A stretch of DNA of 64,000 nucleotides from Paraburkholderia kururiensis JCM 10599 = LMG 19447 (GTDB lineage Bacteria > Pseudomonadota > Gammaproteobacteria > Burkholderiales > Burkholderiaceae), in assembly GCF_003986935.1 (NCBI RefSeq), contig NZ_RJZE01000024.1, forward strand, positions 62,001 through 126,000. Reading direction: 5' to 3'. Every line of letters begins with the position of its first letter. The first letter of the stretch is position 1. Both the position numbers and the translations under genes were made by a program. This document shows positions 57,509 through 64,000 of the stretch, piece after piece. The notes beneath the pieces were generated by a model. The model searched no databases and was not told the origin of the DNA. It worked only from the letters and a program-made list of their open reading frames with translations.

Positions 57509-57662
57509 GAGGGTTCCTGCCGGCGCGGCGTTCCGGGGTCGCTACGTTGCTGCGAGGTTGCTGCTACGTCGCTGCAATTTAGCAAAGGGCCGGAGGCGCC
57601 GCGCCTGTCGTGGTGACGGCTGTAAAAACTGCGCGAACTGCGCTTTAAGACTGCGCTTGAAC

Positions 57663-58043
57663 TCAGGCGCCGATGGCTTTTTCGTAGCCGGCGGCGTCGA
57701 GCAGCTTGTCGGTGGACGCACCGGCAGCCGGCTTGATGCGGAAAAGCCAGCTGGTGTACGGTGCGCCGTTCACCTGGTCGGGCGTGTCGACCAGGCTCGT
57801 GTTCGATTCGACGATCTCGCCCGAAACCGGCGCGTAGATGTCCGAGGCGGCCTTCACCGACTCCACCACGGCCACGCCGTCGCCCGCCGAAACGGCCTTG
57901 CCCGCTTCGGGCAGTTCGAGGAAGACGATGTCGCCGAGCGCTTCCTGCGCGTGGTCCGTAATGCCGACGGTCAACGTGCCGTCAGCTTCGGTGCGGACCC
58001 ATTCGTGCGATTCGGTGTATTTCAGTTCGGCCGGGATGCTCAT
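57663..58043 (-). CDS. gcvH: Glycine cleavage system H-protein
   Basis: A 126-residue lipoyl carrier. The lipoylated lysine is Lys64 in VAVVESVKAASDIYAPVSG. The sequence is a complete barrel-sandwich hybrid with the typical KYTESHEWVR start and an acidic surface. AGGAG lies seven bases before the ATG. It shuttles the aminomethyl group between GcvP and GcvT and then electrons to lipoamide dehydrogenase (encoded elsewhere). Spacing to gcvT is 78 bases and to gcvP 154. Confidence 0.97.
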   Translation of the reverse strand: MSIPAELKYTESHEWVRTEADGTLTVGITDHAQEALGDIVFLELPEAGKAVSAGDGVAVVESVKAASDIYAPVSGEIVESNTSLVDTPDQVNGAPYTSWLFRIKPAAGASTDKLLDAAGYEKAIGA

Positions 58044-58121
58044 TGGATGCTCCTGTGCTTGATTCGGTAATGGCTAAAAAGAGGGCGGGACGCGCGCCGC
58101 CGGTAGCTCGATCCGGCCGCT

Positions 58122-59240
58122 TCAGCCGGTGAGCACCTTGCCGTTGCGCACGAAGGGCAGTTTTACCACGCTTGCGGGAAACGCCCGGTCGCGAATCTGC
58201 ACCTGAACGGCGTCGCCGGGCTGCACGCCTTTCGGCACGCGGGCGAACGCGATGGATTCCTGCATGGTCGGGGAGAACGTGCCGCTCGTGATCTCACCCT
58301 CGCCGAGCGACGTAATCACTTTCTGATGCGCGCGCAGCACGCCGCCCGCCTTGCCGTTTTCCTTTTGCAGGATCAGACCGACGAAGCCGCAGCGCGAAGC
58401 TTGCGCCTCGAGCGCTGTGCGGCCCACGAAGTCGCGCGGCGTGGCAAGGTCGACGGTCCAGGCGAGGCCGGCGTCAAGCGGCGAGACCTGTTCGTCCATG
58501 TCCTGGCCGTAAAGATTCATGCCGGCTTCGAGGCGCAGCGTGTCGCGTGCACCGAGCCCGCAGGGGCGCACGCCCTGGCGCACCAGCGCGTCCCAGAATT
58601 CGCAGACGAACGTGGCGGGCAGCACGATTTCGAAGCCGTCTTCGCCGGTGTAGCCCGTGCGTGCCACCATCAGCTCGCCGAACGGCGTGTTGTCGATTTT
58701 CGCGGCGTTGAAGGGCTTGAGCAGTTCGGTTGCGGTGCGCGTGGACGGCGCGACCTGCCAGACCTTGTTGCGCGCGTTGGGGCCCTGCACGGCGACGATG
58801 GCGAGATCGCGGCGCGGCGTGATGGTGAGCCCGAAGCCGCGCTCGGCATTGAGCGCTTCGAGCCAAGCGATGTCTTTGTCCGCGGTGCCCGCGTTGACGA
58901 CGAGCCGGAAGCTGTCTTCGGCGAAGAAGTAGACGATCAGGTCGTCGATCACGCCGCCGTCGCGGTTCAGCATGCACGAGTAGAGCGCGCGGCCCGGCGT
59001 TTGCAGCTTGCCGACGTTGTTGGCCAGTGCGTACTCGAAGAAGGCGCGTACGCGCTCGCCGGCAAAGTCGATGACGCACATGTGCGAGACGTCGAACATG
59101 CCTGCATCCGTGCGCACGGCACGGTGTTCGTCGATCTGCGAGCCGTAGTTGACGGGCATGTCCCAACCGCCGAAGTCGACCATGCGGGCGTTGAGCGCGC
59201 GGTGCGTGGCGTTGAGCGGAGTGCGTTTGAGTTCGGTCAT
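58122..59240 (-). CDS. gcvT: Aminomethyltransferase (glycine cleavage T-protein)
   Basis: A 372-residue tetrahydrofolate-dependent enzyme releasing ammonia from the GcvH-bound aminomethyl group and forming methylene-THF. Typical motifs: VDFGGWDMPVNYG near the start, DAGMFDVSHM, the folate-site ARTGYTGEDGFEIVL, and LRLEAGMNLYGQDMDE. First gene behind the tandem glycine riboswitch, whose second aptamer ends about 100 bases before its ATG. The ribosome site at GAGG is modest, consistent with control by the leader. Confidence 0.97.
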   Translation of the reverse strand: MTELKRTPLNATHRALNARMVDFGGWDMPVNYGSQIDEHRAVRTDAGMFDVSHMCVIDFAGERVRAFFEYALANNVGKLQTPGRALYSCMLNRDGGVIDDLIVYFFAEDSFRLVVNAGTADKDIAWLEALNAERGFGLTITPRRDLAIVAVQGPNARNKVWQVAPSTRTATELLKPFNAAKIDNTPFGELMVARTGYTGEDGFEIVLPATFVCEFWDALVRQGVRPCGLGARDTLRLEAGMNLYGQDMDEQVSPLDAGLAWTVDLATPRDFVGRTALEAQASRCGFVGLILQKENGKAGGVLRAHQKVITSLGEGEITSGTFSPTMQESIAFARVPKGVQPGDAVQVQIRDRAFPASVVKLPFVRNGKVLTG

Positions 59241-59337
59241 GGGGCCTCAGGCTTGGCTTGTTGAACAAGCGGCGAAAACAAAAAGGGCCATGCAGCGAAC
59301 CTCACGCGGCGAAATGCCGGCGGACGGTTCGGTGCAT

Positions 59338-59606
59338 GGCCCCTCTGTCCTCGATACCTGAGAGATTGCGCTGCCGTGGCGATCCAGCGATACACGGCGA
59401 GGCGCGCGCCCCTTCGGTGGGCAGCCTGCCCGCGAGGCTTGCGCCGGGGCTACTGCCGCTCTCCAGAGTTCGGACGGTGTGCCAGTTTTGCGCCCGTTTC
59501 CGGGGGCGGGCTGGCGGTCCGGCGCGCACGGTCCTTTTGCCTGAGAGTTTGCGGGTTGCCCCTTCGGCGGCGCCGGCTCAAAAAACCGGCGCGCTCTCCC
59601 GGCGCG
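59338..59606 (-). ncRNA. Tandem glycine riboswitch upstream of gcvT
   Basis: Two glycine aptamers in series on the minus strand. The first (about 59520-59604) shows GCCGGGAGAGCGC, CCGAAGGGGCAA and CTCTCAGGCAAAAGGAC. The second (about 59338-59470) shows CTGGAGAGCGGCAG, CACCGAAGGGGC and ATCTCTCAGGTATCGAGGAC. These GGAGAG / CGAAGGGG / CTCTCAGG blocks are the glycine aptamer's conserved core. It presumably turns on the gcv operon when glycine is abundant. The expression platform lies between the second aptamer and the gcvT start, but its structure was not resolved by eye. Confidence 0.93.
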
Positions 59607-59613
59607 CGTGGCG

Positions 59614-59643
59614 ATTGTGAGGGAGCCGCCGGGGTCGTGTCAA
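59614..59643 (-). promoter_or_regulatory. Sigma70 promoter of the gcv operon
   Basis: On the minus strand TTGACA (59643-59638) and CACAAT (59619-59614) with an 18-base spacer, directly upstream of the first aptamer. The -35 is perfect; it overlaps the last codons of the neighbouring lipoprotein gene. Confidence 0.65.
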
Positions 59644-60054
59644 TTACTCGCCAATTATCCGCGAGGCGCCGTCCAGTTCCTGATTCAGCACGCGCTGTTC
59701 GTCAGCGGAAACGCCGCCGCCGTGCTGCGCGGCCATGTCGTGCGCTTCCTCGCGGATCACGTCGAGCCGGTGATGCAGCGAGTCGCCTTGCGGCTGTGGA
59801 TAGAAGCCCTTGTCGACGCGCGCATCAATGCGGCGATGCAGGATGTCGATGCGGCTATCCACTTGGTCCAGCCGGTCGAGGCCGATGTCGCGGGGCGGCG
59901 GAGCCGGCGTGGGGGCCGGCGCAGGTCGCGGCTGGGATTGCGAAGGAGGCGGCGGGGGCGGTGCATGGGGTTTGCGCGGCGGCCGGGGCGCGACACAGGC
60001 GGCCAGAGCGGAAATCAGCGCGCAGGCGGCAAGCGCGCGGATCATGCGAGGCAT
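59644..60054 (-). CDS. Proline-rich lipoprotein of unknown function
   Basis: A 136-residue lipoprotein precursor: basic start MPRMIRA, hydrophobic block, and lipobox ALAAC with the lipidated Cys20. A Pro/Ala/Arg-rich linker (about 22-55) follows, then a helical, charged region LDRLDQVDSRIDILHRRIDA that could form a coiled coil, and an acidic end. AAGGAG lies seven bases before the ATG at 60054, so the longer frame to 60150 was not used. The linker suggests an outer-membrane anchor reaching into the periplasm. No functional family recognised. It is 92 bases after the oxidoreductase gene on the same strand. Confidence 0.75.
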   Translation of the reverse strand: MPRMIRALAACALISALAACVAPRPPRKPHAPPPPPPSQSQPRPAPAPTPAPPPRDIGLDRLDQVDSRIDILHRRIDARVDKGFYPQPQGDSLHHRLDVIREEAHDMAAQHGGGVSADEQRVLNQELDGASRIIGE

Positions 60055-60146
60055 TCCAGTTCTCCTTATGGCGATGATGGCGGTGGCTCTTATGGTTCTT
60101 CCCCGGAAGACGAACGGCCTTACGTACGTGAGGTGCATCAGGCGCA

Positions 60147-61190
60147 TCACGCGCGTGCAAAGGCGAGCGTGCGGCCTTCTTCGGCGCTGCGATTGGCCAG
60201 TTCGATGATGGTCATAACGTCCACCGCGTCCTGTGCGCTGACGGGAAACGGCGCGCCGTCGCGAATCGAGGCCGCCAGCGCCCGATAGAAGCCGATGTAA
60301 TCGCCGTCGCGCGTGGCGTGCGCCCGCTCCACTTCCTGTTCGCCTTCGATCACGTGCAAGAGCCCCGGTTCGTTGCCGCCGCCGAAGCCGGCGTCGCCGG
60401 GACGCAAGCCGGCCTTCAACTGGTCTTCCTGGGTGTCGAGCCCGTTCTTGCGGTAGCTGCCGCGCGTGCCGTGAATGACGAAACGCGGCGCAATGGCGGC
60501 GAGCGCGCTGGCGTGCAGCACCACCTGGTGCGCCGCGTAGCCAAGTTGCAGATGCACGTAGTCGGGCGCGGTGCCGTGATCGCGATGTGTCTTCACGGTC
60601 GCGGTGACGGTTTGCGGCGTGCCGAACAGCACGAGCGCCTGGTCGATCAGATGCGGGCCGAGGTCGAACAGCAGACCGCCGCCGCGCGCCGCGTCTTCGC
60701 GCCAGCGCTGACGCACGAGCGGACGGAAGCGGTCGAAATGCGATTCGAAGTGCGTGATGCGGCCAAGCTTGCCGCTTTCCACGAGGTCACGAACGGTGAG
60801 GAAGTCGCCGTCCCAGCGGCGGTTGTGGAACGGGGCGAAGAGGCGGCCCTGCTTTGCGGCGAGATCGGCGAGCGTGCGGGCTTCGGCGGCGGTGAGCGTG
60901 ACCGGCTTGTCGACCACCACGTGCTTGCCGGCTTCCAGCGTGCGTCGCGCGAGGTCGAAGTGCGTGTCGTTGGGCGTGGCGATGACGACGCATTCGATGT
61001 CGCCGAGCGCGAGCAGCGCGTCGAGGTCGGGCACCACGGTGGCCGCGGGGAAGTCGGCACGGGCGCGCTCGGCCTGGCCGGTTGCGATGGCGGCAACGGT
61101 CGCGCTGCCGCAATGGGCGATGACCGGCGCGTGAAACGTCTGGCCGGCGAAGCCGTAGCCCATCACACCTGTTTTCAGCGGAGCAGTCAT
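60147..61190 (-). CDS. Gfo/Idh/MocA family oxidoreductase
   Basis: A 347-residue NAD(P)-dependent oxidoreductase. The Rossmann fold begins with TGVMGYGFAGQTFHAPVI; a later VVDKPVTLTAAEA corresponds to the family EKP motif with an Asp in place of Glu, and the catalytic region continues with the C-terminal beta-sheet domain (DLGPHLIDQALVLFG). This subgroup (YdgJ/YvaA-like) includes sugar or inositol-derivative dehydrogenases, mostly uncharacterised. The ATG at 61190, with AGGAA just upstream, was chosen over a longer frame. Substrate unknown. Confidence 0.88.
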   Translation of the reverse strand: MTAPLKTGVMGYGFAGQTFHAPVIAHCGSATVAAIATGQAERARADFPAATVVPDLDALLALGDIECVVIATPNDTHFDLARRTLEAGKHVVVDKPVTLTAAEARTLADLAAKQGRLFAPFHNRRWDGDFLTVRDLVESGKLGRITHFESHFDRFRPLVRQRWREDAARGGGLLFDLGPHLIDQALVLFGTPQTVTATVKTHRDHGTAPDYVHLQLGYAAHQVVLHASALAAIAPRFVIHGTRGSYRKNGLDTQEDQLKAGLRPGDAGFGGGNEPGLLHVIEGEQEVERAHATRDGDYIGFYRALAASIRDGAPFPVSAQDAVDVMTIIELANRSAEEGRTLAFARA

Positions 61191-61283
61191 GAAAGCTTCC
61201 TGCAAAAAAACGGCGCGCTGTCTTGCCACCATGGCGGCAGCGCGAGACAGCGATTGTGACACGCTGAAAGCGCGGACGTTGCC

Positions 61284-61412
61284 GTATGACGCCGGGGCGC
61301 GGCTGTCTGACGCCGCGGGCGCCGCCGTCTGAAGCCGGGGCGGCTTCGTCTCAGGCTGAAGGCGCTTGCGTCGGAAGCCAAAGGCACTTCCGTCTCAGGC
61401 CAAAGGCGCGCC
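61284..61412. repeat. Six imperfect 21-22 bp tandem repeats
   Basis: Units start at 61284, 61305, 61327, 61348, 61370 and 61392; each begins GTCT/GTAT/GTCG then GA-GCC or CA-GGC and ends in a complementary GGC-CTTC block. Example: GTCTGAAGCCGGGGCGGCTT. Most units can form a small hairpin (GAAGCC / GGCTTC, GGAAG / CTTCC). It lies 90 bases before rep in the gap after the oxidoreductase gene. No open frame with a ribosome site runs here. Confidence 0.6.
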
Positions 61413-61500
61413 CCGTGTTAACATCGCGGGTCCAACTTCCGCCGCCGCGCGTGACTCGCGCCCGCGGCGGTGCCACCTGTCATTCCCCATTCCAGCAACG

Positions 61501-63591
61501 ATGTCCGCAGGCCTGAATTCCGCCCAAAGCGAAGCGGTGCGCTATCTCGACGGTCCCTGTCTCGTGCTCGCCGGCGCGGGCAGCGGCAAGACGCGCGTGA
61601 TCACCCAGAAGATCGCGCATCTCATCGAGGCCAAAGGCTTCGAGCCGCGCCACATTGCCGCCGTCACCTTCACGAACAAGGCTGCCGCCGAAATGCGCGA
61701 GCGCGTGGGCAAGCTGCTCGAAGGCAAGACGCTCACCACGCCCGGCAAGGAAGGCCGCAAGGTGCCGGTGAACCAGCTCACCGTGTGTACTTTTCACTCG
61801 CTGGGCGTGCAGATCCTGCGCCAGGAAGCCGAGCACGTGGGCCTCAAGCCGCAGTTCTCGATCATGGATTCCGACGACTGCTTCGCCATGATTCAGGAGC
61901 AGGTGGGGTCCACGGACAAGGGCTTCATCCGCAAGATCCAGACCATCATTTCGCTGTGGAAGAACGGCCTCGTCACGCCCGAAGAGGCCATGGCCACGGC
62001 GTCGAACGAGGACGAGCACCAGGCGGCCATCGTGTACCGCAATTACGTGGCGACGCTGCACGCGTATCAGGCCGTGGATTTCGACGACCTCATCCGCCTG
62101 CCGACCGAGCTCTTCGCAAAGAACGAGCCTGTTCGTGACCGCTGGCAGAACCGGCTGCGTTATCTGCTGATCGACGAGTACCAGGACACCAACGCGTGTC
62201 AGTACGAACTGCTCAAGCTGCTGGCCGGCCCGCGCGCCGCGTTCACGGCGGTGGGCGACGACGACCAGGCCATCTACGGCTGGCGCGGCGCGACGCTCGA
62301 AAATCTCGCGCAGCTCGGCAAGGACTTCCCGAAGCTGCACGTCATCAAGCTCGAACAGAACTATCGGTCCACCGCGCGCATTCTCACGGCGGCGAACAAC
62401 GTCATCGCGAACAATCCGAAACTCTTCGAGAAGAAGCTGTGGTCGGAGCACGGCATGGGCGATTCGATCACCGTGACCGGCTGCAACGACGAGGAGCACG
62501 AGGCCGAGTCCGTGGTGTTCCGGCTCTCGGCGCACAAGTTCGAGCGGCGCGCGCAGTTTCGCGACTACGCGATTCTCTACCGCGGCAACTTCCAGGCGCG
62601 CATCTTCGAGCAGGTGCTCAGGCGCGAGCGCATTCCCTACGTGCTCTCGGGCGGCCAGTCGTTCTTCGACAAGGCCGAGATCAAAGACCTGTGCGCCTAC
62701 CTGCGTCTCATCGCGAATCCCGACGACGATCCCGCCTTCATCCGCGCCATCACCACGCCGCGGCGCGGCGTAGGCAACACGACGCTCGAAGCGCTGGGCG
62801 CGTTCGCGGGGCAGGCGAAGGTGTCGCTGTTCGAGGCCGTGTACATGGGCGGCATCGAGGCGCGCCTTTCGGCGCGGCAGATCGAACCGATGCGCACCTT
62901 CTGCGACTTCATGCAGCGCCTCACGGATCGCGCGGACAAAGACCCCGCCACCACCGTGCTCGACGACCTCATGGAGGCGATTCACTACGAGGCCTACCTG
63001 TACGACGCGTTCGACGAACGCCAGGCGCAGGCGAAGTGGCAGAACGTGCTGGAGTTTCTGGAGTGGCTGAAGCGCAAGGGCACCAAGCCCGAGCAGGCCA
63101 TTTCGGAAGAAGGGGAGGCGACCGGCTACGACAACGCCGACGGCCTCGCGGACACCGGCAAGAACCTGCTGGGCCTGATCCAGACCGTCGCGCTGATGTC
63201 GATGCTGGAAGGCAAGGACGAAGACCCGGATGCGGTGCGCCTGTCGACCGTGCATGCGTCGAAGGGGCTCGAGTATCCGCACGTGTTCCTCGTGGGCGTG
63301 GAGGAAGGCATCATGCCGCACCGCGGCGGCGCGGACGACGAACCCATCGACGATGCGCGCATCGAGGAAGAGCGGCGCCTCATGTACGTGGCGATCACGC
63401 GCGCGCAGCGCAGCCTGCATCTGAACTGGTGCAAGAAGCGCAAGCGGGCGCGGGAGACTATCGTGTGCGAGGCGTCGCGCTTCATTGTCGAGATGGGCCT
63501 CGACGAGGCCCCGCCGCCCACCGAAGACGAGGCGCCGATGACGCCGAAGGACCGGCTGGCGAGTCTCAAGGCGTTGTTGCAGAAGGCTTGA
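61501..63591 (+). CDS. rep: ATP-dependent DNA helicase Rep (UvrD family)
   Basis: A 696-residue superfamily 1 helicase. Walker A is LVLAGAGSGKTRVITQKIAH (GSGKT at 27-31), followed by VTFTNKAAAEMRERVG, the Walker B segment LLIDEYQDTNACQY, the GDDDQAIYGWRGA motif III, QNYRST, and motif VI ITRAQRSLHL. Sequence and length match Rep better than UvrD, in particular the opening LNSAQSEAVRYLDGPCLVLA. Rep clears proteins from DNA and assists fork progress. The ATG at 61501 fits the family start. The hexamer of repeats lies just upstream. Confidence 0.95.
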   Translation: MSAGLNSAQSEAVRYLDGPCLVLAGAGSGKTRVITQKIAHLIEAKGFEPRHIAAVTFTNKAAAEMRERVGKLLEGKTLTTPGKEGRKVPVNQLTVCTFHSLGVQILRQEAEHVGLKPQFSIMDSDDCFAMIQEQVGSTDKGFIRKIQTIISLWKNGLVTPEEAMATASNEDEHQAAIVYRNYVATLHAYQAVDFDDLIRLPTELFAKNEPVRDRWQNRLRYLLIDEYQDTNACQYELLKLLAGPRAAFTAVGDDDQAIYGWRGATLENLAQLGKDFPKLHVIKLEQNYRSTARILTAANNVIANNPKLFEKKLWSEHGMGDSITVTGCNDEEHEAESVVFRLSAHKFERRAQFRDYAILYRGNFQARIFEQVLRRERIPYVLSGGQSFFDKAEIKDLCAYLRLIANPDDDPAFIRAITTPRRGVGNTTLEALGAFAGQAKVSLFEAVYMGGIEARLSARQIEPMRTFCDFMQRLTDRADKDPATTVLDDLMEAIHYEAYLYDAFDERQAQAKWQNVLEFLEWLKRKGTKPEQAISEEGEATGYDNADGLADTGKNLLGLIQTVALMSMLEGKDEDPDAVRLSTVHASKGLEYPHVFLVGVEEGIMPHRGGADDEPIDDARIEEERRLMYVAITRAQRSLHLNWCKKRKRARETIVCEASRFIVEMGLDEAPPPTEDEAPMTPKDRLASLKALLQKA

Positions 63592-63746
63592 GGGGAAGGC
63601 GGGCGAAAAAGGGAGAATAGGCGCCCATCGCAGCGCCGCTCGAATCGAAGACCCTGTGATCGAAGACCCTGAGCGGCCAGGGCTCATTGCCGGCGAGGCG
63701 CTGTTTGGGGGCTAGAGTGGCGCTCTGCCCCCACCGGAGAGGCCAT

Positions 63747-64000
63747 GTGAAGATGCCCGCCGCCGACCGTTACCGCGCCCTGCTCGATGCGTACATCGAC
63801 GCGAAAGACAACAACCGTCCGCAGCGAATCCACGATGTGTTTGCTCCAGACGCCGAACTCGTCTTTTCGCTCGCTATCGCAAATATCACGTTTCCCTCGC
63901 GCGTAACGGGCGCCGATGCCATTGCGAAGACGCTCGTGACCGACTTCGGTGCGCGCTACAGCCGGTGTCGAACCTACTACGTTTGCGATGCTCTGCAGCC
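63747..64000 (+). CDS. SnoaL-like (NTF2 fold) protein, N-terminal part
   Basis: Partial gene running off the right edge; about 84 residues visible. After GGAGAGG it can start at the GTG at 63747 or the in-frame ATG at 63753. The sequence ADRYRALLDAYIDAKDNNRP, then VFAPDAELVFSLA, TFPSRVTGADAI, and FGARYSRCRTYYV, has the helix-then-strand pattern of SnoaL/ketosteroid isomerase-like domains, small cone-shaped folds used as hydrolases, isomerases or ligand-binding proteins. Function cannot be told from the fragment. It follows rep by 155 bases with no sign of a shared operon. Confidence 0.6.
   Translation, partial: MKMPAADRYRALLDAYIDAKDNNRPQRIHDVFAPDAELVFSLAIANITFPSRVTGADAIAKTLVTDFGARYSRCRTYYVCDALQ

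Overview
The window is about 64 kb of GC-rich DNA from a chromosome of a Burkholderiaceae bacterium (Burkholderia / Paraburkholderia / Caballeronia / Trinickia group). The evidence is the gene order mnmG-rsmG-parA-parB-(anion permease)-atpIBEFHAGDC, the neighbouring hemE-priA and putA, a gcvTHP operon behind a tandem glycine riboswitch, and several betaproteobacterial accessory families (DUF3717, CYTH, post-SET SET-domain protein). Two perfect parS sites next to parAB show an origin-proximal part of the main chromosome.

Layout. 1-9.8 kb: the tail of a glutamine amidotransferase, an old yellow enzyme, a SET-domain protein, a TctD/TctE-like two-component pair, DUF3717, phhB (without phhA), an Lrp regulator, a CYTH protein, and a LysR regulator divergent from a GMC dehydrogenase. 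10-22 kb: two complete branched-chain-amino-acid-type (HAAT) ABC importers back to back. The first is ATPase, ATPase, binding protein, permease, permease. The second has two paralogous binding proteins, a permease, a permease-ATPase fusion and an ATPase. 22-27 kb: tRNA modification (mnmG), 16S rRNA methylation (rsmG) and chromosome segregation (parAB with two parS). 26.8-36.2 kb: an anion permease, then the F1Fo ATP synthase operon with a good sigma70 promoter and a clear terminator. 36.4-43.5 kb: an acyl-CoA synthetase, a cyclohexadienyl-dehydratase-like lipoprotein, hemE and priA. 43.5-49.7 kb: a decayed stretch, a 54-residue membrane protein, trifunctional PutA, and a third HAAT binding protein. 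49.9-59.6 kb (minus strand): glycine riboswitch-gcvT-gcvH-gcvP, an alginate-lyase-like gene, sdaA and a ThDP enzyme. 59.6-64 kb: a proline-rich lipoprotein, a Gfo/Idh/MocA oxidoreductase, Rep helicase and the start of a SnoaL-like gene.

How genes work together: the riboswitch senses glycine and controls the cleavage system; sdaA downstream deaminates serine, the other end of the glycine/serine pair. ParA and ParB act on the parS sites just upstream. PutA feeds proline to glutamate. The three HAAT binding proteins and two transporters suggest broad scavenging of amino acids or related solutes.

Most interesting non-coding signals: a structured, terminator-ended candidate RNA on the minus strand near 38.2-38.4 kb behind an OmpR-box-like site; a cluster of NtrC-like half sites with a sigma54-like element and a terminator at 14.95-15.11 kb; two DnaA boxes between hemE and priA; a parS site built into a transcription terminator; a twice-frameshifted cysteine-motif pseudogene between priA and putA; hairpins in the putA leader; and a hairpin-forming tandem repeat upstream of rep. 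All RNA and regulatory calls are by eye and unproven.
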